In this document: piece after piece, positions 30,357 to 40,626 of the stretch
How positions within the stretch are numbered: the stretch's first letter is position 1
Layout of the letters: each line of letters starts with the position of its first letter
NCBI GenBank assembly: GCA_947170265.1
Contig: CAMVSV010000006.1
Location: 27,061-91,060 of the forward strand
Length of the DNA stretch: 64,000 nt
DNA from: an uncultured Prevotella sp.
GTDB taxonomy: Bacteria; Bacteroidota; Bacteroidia; Bacteroidales; Bacteroidaceae
Reading direction: 5' to 3'
Translations under genes and position numbers: made by a program
The notes under the pieces: model-generated
Database searches by the model: none
Told to the model about the DNA's origin: nothing
The model's input: only the letters and a program-made list of their open reading frames with translations

Positions 30357-30444
30357 CAAAAGAGCCTCTTTTAGCGTGCAAAAGAGCCACTTTTGGAAGG
30401 TAAAAGAGCCTCTTTCACAACGCAAAAGTGGCACTTTCGTTTTC
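30357..30444. repeat. Array of four 22-bp palindromic tandem repeats (AAAAGAGCCTCTTTT core)
   Basis: CAAAAGAGCCTCTTTTAGCGTG / CAAAAGAGCCACTTTTGGAAGG / TAAAAGAGCCTCTTTCACAACG / CAAAAGTGGCACTTTCGTTTTC, each 22 nt. Confidence 0.85.
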
Positions 30445-30626
30445 TCACTGTGCGGAGAATATTTTTTGTTCACATTCGTTAACTGTTTCACGGAATTGAA
30501 AAATCCCGGAAACCGTGACATTTCTTCCCATCCCGTAGCACATAATGCTTCACTGTTTTTCCCTTAAACGCTTTGGAGTTTCAGGTAATGTTTGTAAATT
30601 TGCAATCAAGAGAAAAACGATTGTTT

Positions 30627-31361
30627 ATGAAACACCACAGAATAGCAGCCATATTGATAATGTGCATGATGGCGGCAATGACATACGCACAGGAAAGCAA
30701 CGTGTATAAGCTCGCCAACCAGAACGGCATGGAAGCTCTCATCACTACCGAGGGAGGACGCGTAGTGTCGCTGAAAGCTCCCAACTGGAACGGCAGGATG
30801 GAAAACGTGATAAGCGAAAAGCCTCCACGCCAGCAACTGCCCGCCATGACGGTAGAGAGCGCAGACAACAACCGCATCACACTGCGCAACGAAGACGTGA
30901 AGATAACCTATACGCTCACCGACCAGAATGCCCTCGACATAGACATTCTCAACTATGGACAGAACAGTGCCGTGGGAAACGTGATGATAAACATTGGCGG
31001 CGACCCCTCGCGCAACATCCTTGCCCAGCATCTGTGGATAGACTGCAAGAAGTTCAAGAAAGCCCGCCAACTGAGTGCCTACCACAAAGAGCTTGCCGAA
31101 AACGGCTCCCTCCTGCAAAGCGGATTTGCCCATACCTTCCAGCTGCTACACCCCGGCAACAACCGCAAGCCCGCAGTGATAATGTATGACACACAGAGCG
31201 GCAGAGCCCTTACCGTATATACCACCGCACCGGCTGTGCGCCTGTATTCCTATCCCGGTCTTGACGGTGTAGGCTTCGCACCACAGTCGTCGGCAACGCG
31301 CACCAAGCTGGTATTCAAGTTCACTACCGACCCACCGGTGATAGCCCCGTCACAGATGTAA
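30627..31361 (+). CDS. Secreted aldose 1-epimerase (galactose mutarotase)-like protein, shortened
   Basis: Signal peptide; KLANQNGMEALITTEGGRVVSLKAPNWNGRMENVI and SGRALTVYTTAPAVRLYSYPGLDG resemble GalM blocks. Confidence 0.6.
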   Translation: MKHHRIAAILIMCMMAAMTYAQESNVYKLANQNGMEALITTEGGRVVSLKAPNWNGRMENVISEKPPRQQLPAMTVESADNNRITLRNEDVKITYTLTDQNALDIDILNYGQNSAVGNVMINIGGDPSRNILAQHLWIDCKKFKKARQLSAYHKELAENGSLLQSGFAHTFQLLHPGNNRKPAVIMYDTQSGRALTVYTTAPAVRLYSYPGLDGVGFAPQSSATRTKLVFKFTTDPPVIAPSQM

Positions 31362-31430
31362 AAACCTCACTCACAGCAGAATTGCCACACACTATTAATG
31401 AAAATCAAGTAAATGTGAGTTAAAAAACAA

Positions 31431-31469
31431 AAAAAGCCCGACAACAACTTTCTTGTTATCGGGCTTTTT
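31431..31469 (+). terminator. Rho-independent terminator
   Basis: AAAAAGCCCGA...TCGGGCTTTTTC hairpin after the mutarotase-like gene. Confidence 0.8.
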
Positions 31470-31486
31470 CTATAATTTTGCAGCAG

Positions 31487-32317
31487 ATGAAAGCACTCAC
31501 GACCATAAGCACTTTTCTGCTGCTGAGCATCAACACCATGGCACAGCAGACGACAGATATGTCCGACACCATGAGCTTTGAGCCCATAGAGTCGGAATAT
31601 ATGCATGCACCGCGCGAAGCCACGGAGGCTGAGAAGGAGTATGCACGACAGCTCGCACTTCAGCGACAGGAACAACAACAGATAGAATACAACCTACCCG
31701 TGGTTGACGAGAACGGACAAGTGGTGACAGCCAACGACTATTATGCCCCCTACCCCTTCCTCTATCCCGACTATTATGTGCCATACACTCCACTGCCGTG
31801 GAACCTGCACAAGGGATTGAACGTGAACCTCGGCACCTCGGTATTTGCCAATTTCGGCAAAGGAGTGAACCACGGAGCAGGCTTTACGCAGGATGTGGCA
31901 CTGCAATATGTTACAAACCTCTCACCAAAAGCCACACTCGCCGTGGGAGGCTATCTCAACAACACCATCTGGGACGGCAGCAACTACACCGCAGCCGGCA
32001 TCATCGCATTGCTGGGCTATCGCTTCAACGAGCACTGGAGCGCCTATGCCTTCGTGCAGAAAGCCTTCACAAGCAGCAACTACGGACGCATGGGGTGGTT
32101 CAGCCCCTACTATGGCGGCTTCGGCTACGGCCATCCATGGGGCTATGGCTTGCACGCCTACGGCTATGACCGCCGCATGATGGACCGCATTGGTGGCGGT
32201 GTGCGCTATGAGTGGGGCAATCACAACTCCATAGAGATACAAGTGGAGGTAGACCACATGCCCAACCACCACGACACATTCTACAACCACCGCCGCTATG
32301 ACTATCCTGTGAGGTAA
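31487..32317 (+). CDS. Outer membrane beta-barrel-like hypothetical protein
   Basis: Signal peptide MKALTTISTFLLLSINTMAQ; aromatic/Gly-rich barrel-like repeats ending in VRYEWGNHNSIEIQVEVDHMP. Confidence 0.65.
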   Translation: MKALTTISTFLLLSINTMAQQTTDMSDTMSFEPIESEYMHAPREATEAEKEYARQLALQRQEQQQIEYNLPVVDENGQVVTANDYYAPYPFLYPDYYVPYTPLPWNLHKGLNVNLGTSVFANFGKGVNHGAGFTQDVALQYVTNLSPKATLAVGGYLNNTIWDGSNYTAAGIIALLGYRFNEHWSAYAFVQKAFTSSNYGRMGWFSPYYGGFGYGHPWGYGLHAYGYDRRMMDRIGGGVRYEWGNHNSIEIQVEVDHMPNHHDTFYNHRRYDYPVR

Positions 32318-32346
32318 GCTTTTCCTTTGAGAGAAAGAGGAGAAGC

Positions 32347-34293
32347 TTACCTTGTGCTTCCCGAAAAGTTCAACCTCAGACTGTTGAGCACCACGCTCAC
32401 ACTGCTGAATGCCATCATTGCGCTTGCCCACATGGGTGTAATCTGGAAAGATATGCCGAAAAGGAAAGGCACGCCGGCAGCCAGTGGTATGCACACGACA
32501 TTGTAGACGAAAGCCCAGAAAAGGTTCTGACGTATCATGCCTACGGTGCGCCGGCTAAGAAGAATGGCTTCGGGAATGCGCCGGAGGTCGTCACCCATGA
32601 GCGTTACCTGAGCCACATCCATTGCCACATCGGTGCCTTTGCCCATGGCTATGCCCACATCGGCAAGGGCAAGAGCCTGGGTGTCGTTGATGCCGTCGCC
32701 AACCATTGCCACACAGTGCCCATCCTGCCTCAGTGCCTTCACCAATGCTTCCTTATCCTGCGGCAGTACCTTGGCGTGGAAGTTGCCGATACCAGCTTTC
32801 GCAGCCCAGAAAGCCACCGCCTCGGGCTTGTCACCACTGGTGAGGTGAACATCTATACCCATATCTTTCAGTTCAGATACAGCTTCCCGTGCAAAGGGCT
32901 TGAGCGTTTCGCGCTCCTCAAGCGGCAGCGCGTCGGCTTTCGTGAAGTCTATCTGCCGGTTAGGAATGGTGAGCGTGCCGGTCTTGTCGGTCACCACCAC
33001 GTCCACTCGCTGCAACAGCTCCAACGCCGTGGCATCCTTTATCAGTATCTGATTCTGTGCAGCCTTGCCCATTCCCACCATGAGAGCCGTGGGTGTGGCA
33101 AGTCCCATGGCACACGGACAGGCAATCACCAGCACCGCCACTGCCGAGAGTATGGCTTGCGGCTGTGCCTGCATGCCTCCCACGGCACACCATATAATGA
33201 ACGTGAGCACAGAGATGGCAGCCACCACAGGCACAAACACCACCATTGCCACCTTGTCAATGGTGCGCTGTATGGGGGCCTTGGAGCCTTGTGCCTGCTG
33301 CACCATCCGTATTATCGCAGCCAAGGCGGTGTGTTCGCCCACCTGACGTGCCCTTATGCGCAGGTTGCCTTGCGTGAGCACGGTGCCGGCAAGCACACTG
33401 TCGCCCCGCCGCTTGGCCACGGGTGCCGGTTCTCCGGTAATCATTGCCTCGTCAATGTAGGCGGCATCGTCGGTCATGAAGCTTGAAGCCATGGTCACCA
33501 TGCCGTCGACCGGTGCTTTCTCTCCCGGACGCAGTTCCAGGATGTCGCCTATGGCTATTGTCTCCATCGGCACCTCCCTGTATTCTTCCATACCGTCGTC
33601 ACCTGCAGACACCACCCTTGCCGTCTTGGGCTGCATGCCCATCAGCTTGCGTATGGCTCCTGCCGTTCCCCTCTTGGCTTTTGTCTCAAGCACTCGTCCG
33701 GTGAGCACAAAGGTTATTATCATCACGCTGGCATCAAACCATGTGTGCCACTCAATGCCTCTTGAGCCCCAGAAGGCATCGCCGAAGAAGGTATTGAAGG
33801 TGCTATAGATGAAGGTGATGGCGGTGGAGAATGTCACGAGGGTGTCCATGTCAGTCACCCCGTGGCGCAGTCTCCGCCATGTGTTCACATAGAATGTCCT
33901 TCCGCAATAGGCTATATTGGCAAGGGCAAGCATCATGCACACCTGATTGGCAGCATCACGGTTGCCTATGTGCAGCATGTTCATGCTCACAGCCATGGTG
34001 AGCAGAGCCAGCAGCCACGACAACAGGGTCTTCCGGCGAAGCAATACATATTCGCGCTGTTCAATCGTCTCCACGCTTTCATCACTTGAGACAATCATGT
34101 CGAAGCCTATGGCATTGAGTGAGGCTTTCATATTGTCGGGGGTAACCTGCTGAGGGTCGTAGTCAACGATGGCTGTGCGACTCGCCAGCGATACATTCGC
34201 AGAAGACACCCCGTCAAGAGAACGGAGTGTCTTTTCCACATGTGCGGCACAGGCAGAACATGCCATGCCCACTATTGGCAGTGTTTGTTTCAT
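32347..34293 (-). CDS. copA: Copper-type heavy metal translocating P-type ATPase
   Basis: HMA domain GMACSACAAHVEKTL, CPCAMGLATPTALMVG, DKTGTLT, MVGDGINDTQAL. Confidence 0.93.
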   Translation of the reverse strand: MKQTLPIVGMACSACAAHVEKTLRSLDGVSSANVSLASRTAIVDYDPQQVTPDNMKASLNAIGFDMIVSSDESVETIEQREYVLLRRKTLLSWLLALLTMAVSMNMLHIGNRDAANQVCMMLALANIAYCGRTFYVNTWRRLRHGVTDMDTLVTFSTAITFIYSTFNTFFGDAFWGSRGIEWHTWFDASVMIITFVLTGRVLETKAKRGTAGAIRKLMGMQPKTARVVSAGDDGMEEYREVPMETIAIGDILELRPGEKAPVDGMVTMASSFMTDDAAYIDEAMITGEPAPVAKRRGDSVLAGTVLTQGNLRIRARQVGEHTALAAIIRMVQQAQGSKAPIQRTIDKVAMVVFVPVVAAISVLTFIIWCAVGGMQAQPQAILSAVAVLVIACPCAMGLATPTALMVGMGKAAQNQILIKDATALELLQRVDVVVTDKTGTLTIPNRQIDFTKADALPLEERETLKPFAREAVSELKDMGIDVHLTSGDKPEAVAFWAAKAGIGNFHAKVLPQDKEALVKALRQDGHCVAMVGDGINDTQALALADVGIAMGKGTDVAMDVAQVTLMGDDLRRIPEAILLSRRTVGMIRQNLFWAFVYNVVCIPLAAGVPFLFGISFQITPMWASAMMAFSSVSVVLNSLRLNFSGSTR

Positions 34294-34326
34294 ATCATGT
34301 CGTTTCTGTTGGTCGTCAGCACTATG

Positions 34327-35421
34327 CTATCTATGCTGCTCGAGAAGGATCTGAAGTATTCGCTCGGCAGTGCGACCGTCCCACCGGTCGGGTATGGAGC
34401 ACTGCTTCCAGTCGTTGGCAACCATTCTGCCCACAGCTTCCGAGAGTTTCTCAGGATCTTCGCCGACCAAGATGTTTGAACCTTGCTTCACTGTCTCAAT
34501 ATGTTCAGTATAGCTGTTGAGCGTGATGCACGGCACATTGTCGAAGGTAGCTTCCTCCGCCACGTTTCCGCTGTCGGTGACAATGCCTTTGGCGTGGGCT
34601 ATGAGATAACTGAACTCCAGATACGGCATTGGCTCCGTGGCAATGAATGTGGGTGAGTCACATTCGCCGGTGCCGATGACAGCCTGCAGTGCACTCTGCC
34701 GCAAAGGAGCAATGACCGGAGTGCCATCGGCGGCTTCCATCATGGCTCGGAGCATGGCCTTGAGATTTGCCTCGTCAGCCATGAGAGCCTTGCGGTTGAG
34801 GGTGAACACGATGTACTGTCTGTCGCCGATGCCTTTGTTTGTGAGCACCTCCGGTTTTCTGAACATTGCTTGGTTAGCCCTGATGTTGTCGATGAGGATG
34901 TTTCCAACCATGTAGACCTTAGAGAGCTCGGCACCTTCCTTGTTGGCTATGGAGTTGTTTGATATTCCAGCAGTGAAGAGCAGATCGCTGAGCCCGTCGA
35001 TTACGAGACGGTTGATTTCCTTTGGCATGGAGATGTCAAACGACCGTGTGCCGGCGGCGATGTGGGCGAGTGTTATTCCCTGTTTCTTTGTCACTATGGC
35101 AGCAGCCATTGTCGATGCGAGGTCGTCGACGACGACCACCACGTCGGCAGGGTGTTGCTGGAGATAGTGTTCAAAGTGTGCCATCACCTGTCCGGTGAGC
35201 TCGTTGAGGTTGTTGCATGTCACTCCGAGACACACGTCGGGACGTGGTATCTGCAGCGCATCGAAGAGTGTTGGTTCGAGAGTGTCGTCTCCGCTCTCGC
35301 CGGCAAACACCAGTTCGCATTTCACGTCGCGTCCATTCTCCCGTGCTTTCCCAATGGTTCTTATCAGCGGAGCCACCTTGATGAAGTTGGGGCGCGCTCC
35401 CACAAAGATGCAGATGTTCAT
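34327..35421 (-). CDS. wecB: UDP-N-acetylglucosamine 2-epimerase (non-hydrolyzing)
   Basis: VGARPNFIKVAPLIRTI, VVVDDLAST, HIAAGTRSFD, VTDSGNVAEEATFDNVPCITL. Confidence 0.92.
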   Translation of the reverse strand: MNICIFVGARPNFIKVAPLIRTIGKARENGRDVKCELVFAGESGDDTLEPTLFDALQIPRPDVCLGVTCNNLNELTGQVMAHFEHYLQQHPADVVVVVDDLASTMAAAIVTKKQGITLAHIAAGTRSFDISMPKEINRLVIDGLSDLLFTAGISNNSIANKEGAELSKVYMVGNILIDNIRANQAMFRKPEVLTNKGIGDRQYIVFTLNRKALMADEANLKAMLRAMMEAADGTPVIAPLRQSALQAVIGTGECDSPTFIATEPMPYLEFSYLIAHAKGIVTDSGNVAEEATFDNVPCITLNSYTEHIETVKQGSNILVGEDPEKLSEAVGRMVANDWKQCSIPDRWDGRTAERILQILLEQHR

Positions 35422-35471
35422 ATATATAATTAGGTGTTATGGTTTAACCGCCTTGGGATGTCGCTGAAGGA

Positions 35472-36425
35472 TTACTCTCCCTTGAAGAGTTCCTTGATGC
35501 CTCCTATGCTTCCCATGACGTTGGTGGCTTCGTAGGGCAGGTAGACGGTCTTGGTCTTGTCACCCTTTGCAAGCTCTTCCATCATCTTTATGTATTTCTG
35601 TGCGAGCAGATAGTTGGCAGGATTGGTTGACTTGCCCACAGCTTCGGTTATTTTCTCTATCGCTATGGCTTCAGCTTCGGCTTTGCGTATGCGTGCCTGT
35701 GCCTCACCCTCTGCCTTGAGTATCTCTTGTTGCTTCTGAGCTTCGGCTTTGTTTATGGTTGCGGCTTTCTCACCTTCCGACTGGAGTATCTGGCTTTGCT
35801 TGTTACCTTCGCTGGTGAGTATCACGGCTCTCTTGTTTCTCTCTGCCTGCATCTGCTTCTCCATGGCGGTGAGCACACTCTCAGGGGGCATGATGTCCTG
35901 CAGCTCCACTCGGTTAACCTTTATTCCCCATTTGTTGGTGGCATCGTCGAGCACCGAACGCAGTTTGGTGTTGATGGTGTCGCGAGAGGTGAGGGTCTGG
36001 TCGAGCTCCATCTCACCAATGATGTTTCTCAGTGTTGTCTGCGTGAGTTTCTCTATGGCGTTCGGAAGGTTGTTTATCTCGTATACGGCTTTGAAGGGGT
36101 CTACTATCTGGAAATACAGAAGTGCATTGATCTGCATCTGGATATTGTCTTTGGTGATAACGTTCTGACGGTCGAAGTCGTAGACCTGCTCCCTGAGGTC
36201 TATGGTACTGGAGTAGATGTATCTTCCGTTCTTCACCGTAACGATTTCCTTCGGGTGGTCGATAAACGGTATGATGATGTTTATTCCGGGATTGAGCGTG
36301 GCATAGTATTTTCCGAGCCTTTCAATTATCTTTGTTTCCGACTGCGGTATTATCACGAGTGTTTTCTTAACGATGATGATAACGAGAGCCACGATGGCAA
36401 TAAGTACAATGATCAGCATTTCCAT
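35472..36425 (-). CDS. SPFH/Band 7 (paraslipin/stomatin-like) protein
   Basis: N-terminal TM, GINIIIPFIDHPKEIVTVK, long Ala/Glu/Lys/Gln coiled coil, C-terminal LPYEATNVMGSIGGIKELF. Confidence 0.93.
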   Translation of the reverse strand: MEMLIIVLIAIVALVIIIVKKTLVIIPQSETKIIERLGKYYATLNPGINIIIPFIDHPKEIVTVKNGRYIYSSTIDLREQVYDFDRQNVITKDNIQMQINALLYFQIVDPFKAVYEINNLPNAIEKLTQTTLRNIIGEMELDQTLTSRDTINTKLRSVLDDATNKWGIKVNRVELQDIMPPESVLTAMEKQMQAERNKRAVILTSEGNKQSQILQSEGEKAATINKAEAQKQQEILKAEGEAQARIRKAEAEAIAIEKITEAVGKSTNPANYLLAQKYIKMMEELAKGDKTKTVYLPYEATNVMGSIGGIKELFKGE

Positions 36426-36472
36426 AATTGTTTGTTTTTAAGTGTTAGTAATTACAAAGGTGTGGATTAGGT

Positions 36473-36928
36473 TCAGTTGTCGGCGGGCTCAACGGTGAGT
36501 ATTATGCTCTCACGAGCCACCACCCTCACTTTCCTTCCTTTCTCGATGGTTGTGGGTGAGGTGGAGCATGCTTTCCAGTCGTCGCCGTCGATAGCCACTC
36601 TGCCGTAGTCGCCAGCCTGTATGTCCTGACTGACGGTGCCTATGCGTCCCATGAGTGCATCGGCATTGCTTAGCCGCTGCTTGTCTTCCCTGTGGAGCCA
36701 GCGCAGTGCCTGCGGGCGTATGAAGACAATGCTCAGCAGGGAGAACACGGAAAAGACTATGATTTGTGCCACCAGGCTGTCGGTGAATAGCGACACCAAG
36801 GCTGTGGCAACGGCTCCTATGGCGAAGCATAGCACATAGAGGTCGCCGTTGGTGAGTTCAAGAATGAGGCAGAGGAGCGACATGAGCAACCATAACTGCC
36901 ACATGTGGGCTAAGAAATATTCTATCAT
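36473..36928 (-). CDS. NfeD family protein
   Basis: TM helices followed by OB-fold GRIGTVSQDIQAGDYGRVAIDGDDWKA; paired with the SPFH gene. Confidence 0.87.
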   Translation of the reverse strand: MIEYFLAHMWQLWLLMSLLCLILELTNGDLYVLCFAIGAVATALVSLFTDSLVAQIIVFSVFSLLSIVFIRPQALRWLHREDKQRLSNADALMGRIGTVSQDIQAGDYGRVAIDGDDWKACSTSPTTIEKGRKVRVVARESIILTVEPADN

Positions 36929-36997
36929 GGTTATTTGTTTTTATGACGGTGGGTGGCAAGCACCCACCGTTGGTTGTTTCACATAGTGTTGTCTGTT

Positions 36998-37828
36998 CTA
37001 CTTGCCAGCCTTGTAGTAGGTCATGGCTTCGGGTATCCATCCCTGTATGTTCTTTATTCGGGAAGCATCGGAGGGGTGGTCGCTGAAGATGGAATTGCTG
37101 CCTCCGCCTGTTGCCGATGCCATGCGTTGCCAGAAGGTCACGGCTTCGTTGGGGTTGTAGCCTGCCATGGCAGCAAAGATGAGTCCCATGTGGTCGGCTT
37201 CGCTCTCCTGCTTGCGTGAAAATCCTGAGGTGAGAGCCTTGCCTCCTATTCCTATGAGTATTTGTCCGAGTTGCTGTGCGTCGGCACTCACTCCGGCACC
37301 TGCTGCAAGCACGCTGAGTGCCTGCATGCCATACTGGTTCTTATACTGGTTGCTTATCTGTTCGGCAGAGTGCTTTGCCACGGCGTGGGCAATCTCGTGA
37401 CCCAGCACCACGGCGAGCGATGCCTCGTTCTGTGTCACAGGAAGGAGTCCTTCATACACTACAATCTTTCCGCCGGGCATACAGAAGGCATTCACACCCT
37501 TGTCCTGCACAAGGTTGAACTCCCACTGATAACCACTGAGCTCGTTAGACATGTTGTTTGCCTTCAGATAGCTCTCCACGGCATTGGCAAGCTTCTTTCC
37601 TACCCTTTCCACCATCTGCGTATTGGCGGTATTGGTGGATTTCTTTGCTGACTTCATATACTTGGAATATTCCTGGTTGCTCAGCGACAGCATCTGTTCG
37701 TCGGTAACCATGAGGCTTTGCTTGCGCCCGGTGATGGGCACGGTGCGCGAGGTGCCGCAGGAGGCAAGCACCATGATGCCGCAGAAAAGCATTGCGGCAA
37801 GTGTCTTGAAATAGTTATTTCTTCTCAT
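36998..37828 (-). CDS. M48 family metallopeptidase, lipoprotein
   Basis: Lipobox MVLASCG; zinc motif HEIAHAVAKH; QESEADHMGLIFAAMAGYNP. Confidence 0.93.
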   Translation of the reverse strand: MRRNNYFKTLAAMLFCGIMVLASCGTSRTVPITGRKQSLMVTDEQMLSLSNQEYSKYMKSAKKSTNTANTQMVERVGKKLANAVESYLKANNMSNELSGYQWEFNLVQDKGVNAFCMPGGKIVVYEGLLPVTQNEASLAVVLGHEIAHAVAKHSAEQISNQYKNQYGMQALSVLAAGAGVSADAQQLGQILIGIGGKALTSGFSRKQESEADHMGLIFAAMAGYNPNEAVTFWQRMASATGGGSNSIFSDHPSDASRIKNIQGWIPEAMTYYKAGK

Positions 37829-37926
37829 ATTGATGTTTTATATTATTGTTTCAATTTGTTTGCTGGAAAAGCTCTGGATGTAAACATTGCGAGAGGTGTG
37901 GGGCGTGGTTGACAATCTTGCGTCTC

Positions 37927-38802
37927 TCAGCCGGTGAGTTTATGCAAACGGTATTCTGAGGGTGTGGAGCCAGTCTCACGCTTGAAGAACTTGGTGAGCG
38001 ACACTGCACATGGGAAATTCAGACGATAGGAAATCTCGTTTATGCTTTCATCGCTGTAGGCAAGCCATACCTTTATTTCCTTTATCAGCACCTGATTGAC
38101 CCACTGCTTGACGGTGCGCCCGCTGAGCTGCTTGATGAGTGTGCTGAGATAGTGGGGAGCCACACACAACTCGCCGGCATAGAACGCCACAGAGCGCTCT
38201 TCCACGGCATGGCGGCTCACAAGGTCGGCAAAGCGGCGCATCATGCCGTCATGGCGAGACAGAGGTTGGTCGTTGGAGGCAGCACCGTCAGCCTCATCAA
38301 CCTTGATGGTGCACACATATTGCAGCAACGACCGAGTAAGCAGCCTGATGTTTTCTCTTGGGAACACGGGCTGTTGCAACAGCTGCCACATGAGGTTCAT
38401 GTGTCCATCCACCACGCTGCGGCTTTCGTCTGTCAGATGTATGCACCTGTAGGACGAGAAAAACCGAAGAGTGTCGTTGGTGATATGGAAATTGAAGGCG
38501 GTAAACTGGAAGTCGGCAGAATGGAACCTTTTTTCCACGAGGGTGTCGCTGCCAAACACCACCAGGTCACCTGCTACAAAGCGTCTCTCCACAAGGTTGA
38601 ACGAATAGCAAGCCTCGCCACCCGTCACGAGCACAACCCTGCCTTCTTGCACCAGATATGGCTGTGTGGGTATAAGGAACTGCTTGTCGTGGAGAGTGAA
38701 ATTCCTCAACATGAAGAAGCCTTCATGCAAGTACATCTGTCCGTTAGCCTGCCACTCATCGGTGTGGCTGAACAATGCGAGAGATATGGTATCAATCAAC
38801 AT
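37927..38802 (-). CDS. AraC family transcriptional regulator
   Basis: C-terminal double HTH: VAPHYLSTLIKQLSGRTVKQWVNQVLIKEIKVWLAYSDESINEISYRLNFPCAVSLTKFFKRETGSTPSEYR. Confidence 0.93.
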   Translation of the reverse strand: MLIDTISLALFSHTDEWQANGQMYLHEGFFMLRNFTLHDKQFLIPTQPYLVQEGRVVLVTGGEACYSFNLVERRFVAGDLVVFGSDTLVEKRFHSADFQFTAFNFHITNDTLRFFSSYRCIHLTDESRSVVDGHMNLMWQLLQQPVFPRENIRLLTRSLLQYVCTIKVDEADGAASNDQPLSRHDGMMRRFADLVSRHAVEERSVAFYAGELCVAPHYLSTLIKQLSGRTVKQWVNQVLIKEIKVWLAYSDESINEISYRLNFPCAVSLTKFFKRETGSTPSEYRLHKLTG

Positions 38803-39013
38803 AGTGCGCAGTCAGAATTTCATTGTCAAAAACGATATTGTAACATGCTACAAAGTTATTGTTTTTTCAACTAACACGATTATTTAAAGGCAAAAATCTT
38901 ACAATATGGCAGGAAAAAAGACTAAAACGTTAACTACTCTTAACTCAAAAACCAATAATTTTGCAGCAGAAAAAAGAAATACTTGCTACTCACAATATAT
39001 TTAATGTAAAAAG

Positions 39014-40393
39014 ATGACAACAGGAAAAATGATGAGAGCAGCTGGCATCGTGATTGCGATGACACTTGCTACAGCTGCTCGAGCCGGCGGGCTCATGACC
39101 AACACAAACTACCACATCGCCTTCGACAGAATGATGGCACGCGGGGCGTCAACGGAAATAGACGCCGTATACAGCAATCCGGCTGGAATCGCATGGACAC
39201 ATCTGGGATGGCAGCTGTCGTTTAACTGGCAGGTGCCAACGCAGGACCGCGACATCACTACCACTTTTCCACTCTTCACCGACGAAAACCACACCCATAA
39301 GTTCAAGGGCGACGCCTCGGCACCGTTCGTGCCAGGACTCTTTGCTACCTACAACACCGGCAAATGGGCGGTGGGAGCCATGTTCGGCATCGTTGGAAGC
39401 GGAGGATATGTGAAATACAACGAGGGTGTGCCAATGTTCACCGCACCGCTCATCACCCTGCTCTACAGCCAGTCGAAAGGAATGCTCACACCCGACACCT
39501 ACACCATCGACGCACAGATGAAAGGCAAACAGTATATCTACGGCGGACGACTTGTGGGAGCATACAAGATTACCGACAATATCTCTGCAGCTGCCGGTGT
39601 GAACATCAACTACTACAGCGGCTACTATCGCGGGCATGTAAACGCCATTCTCAAGCAACCCGTCGTTGAACTTGTGGGAATGCAGCTCGACTGCGACCAG
39701 ACCGGATGGGGATGGAGCCCCTTCGTGAGCGTTGACTACCACAACGACAAGCTCACACTCGCTGCCAGATACGAGTTCCGCACTAAGATGAACCCGAAGA
39801 ACAAGACCAACTCGCTCGGTGCCAACGCCATAAACCCGGCAACGATGCAACCTATGGACCAGCAGACACTCATGACGCTGCTCGGCGACAAGCTCTCAGC
39901 CTACCAAGATGGAGCCCACACACGCTACGACATGCCGGCTCTCCTCTCCGTGGCTGCCGGATATGAGTTCACACCGAAGCTCAGGGCACAGCTGGAATAC
40001 CATTTCTTCGACGACAAACATGCCAAGATGGCTAACGACCGTCAGAAAGCGCTTACCCACGGCACTCAGGAAGTGCTTGCCGGAGTGGAATACGACATAA
40101 ACAAGACCTTCACCGTGAGTGCCGGAGCACAACGCACCGACTACGGACTCTCCGACGACTTCCAGACCCACACCTCGTTTGCATGCGACAGCTGGAGCGT
40201 GGGACTCGGAGGAGCTGTCAATCTCAACGAACACCTACGCATCAATGCCAGTTACTTCTGGACGATGTATAGCGACTACACCAAGCACACCGAGGCTGGT
40301 ATTCCCGGCTATTGCGGCACAACCCTTGAAGGCACGGACGTGTTCTCACGCACCAATGGAGTGTTTGGAGTGGGAGTAGACTACAAGTTCTGA
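39014..40393 (+). CDS. OmpP1/FadL/TodX family outer membrane protein
   Basis: Signal peptide, FDRMMARGASTEIDAVYSNPAGIAW; C-terminal barrel ending GVGVDYKF; promoter TAATTTTG upstream. Confidence 0.85.
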   Translation: MTTGKMMRAAGIVIAMTLATAARAGGLMTNTNYHIAFDRMMARGASTEIDAVYSNPAGIAWTHLGWQLSFNWQVPTQDRDITTTFPLFTDENHTHKFKGDASAPFVPGLFATYNTGKWAVGAMFGIVGSGGYVKYNEGVPMFTAPLITLLYSQSKGMLTPDTYTIDAQMKGKQYIYGGRLVGAYKITDNISAAAGVNINYYSGYYRGHVNAILKQPVVELVGMQLDCDQTGWGWSPFVSVDYHNDKLTLAARYEFRTKMNPKNKTNSLGANAINPATMQPMDQQTLMTLLGDKLSAYQDGAHTRYDMPALLSVAAGYEFTPKLRAQLEYHFFDDKHAKMANDRQKALTHGTQEVLAGVEYDINKTFTVSAGAQRTDYGLSDDFQTHTSFACDSWSVGLGGAVNLNEHLRINASYFWTMYSDYTKHTEAGIPGYCGTTLEGTDVFSRTNGVFGVGVDYKF

Positions 40394-40497
40394 GAAACGC
40401 ATCCCAACCAAGAGATGCTCAACTTCTCCAAAGGAGTGAAGTAAGAAACCAAGAGAAAGAAAACAAGACATTATTTACAGCTTTATTTTTCATTAGG

Positions 40498-40535
40498 ACA
40501 GCCATTTGCCTTCGCTTGCAAATGGCTGTTTCTTT
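40498..40535 (+). terminator. Terminator downstream of the FadL-family gene
   Basis: ACAGCCATTTGC-cttcgctt-GCAAATGGCTGT followed by TTCTTTTT. Confidence 0.8.
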
Positions 40536-40626
40536 TTATCCCAACCACCAAAAAGGCTTCCTGCAACTGCCAAACTACAATGGCAGTGTACTGGTAGTTT
40601 TTGAGCGCGCCTGTATTCTCCGTAAA

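Noticed and set aside
30357-30444. Possible CRISPR-like array
   Set aside because: Units are contiguous 22-mers with no unique spacers, and no cas genes are present
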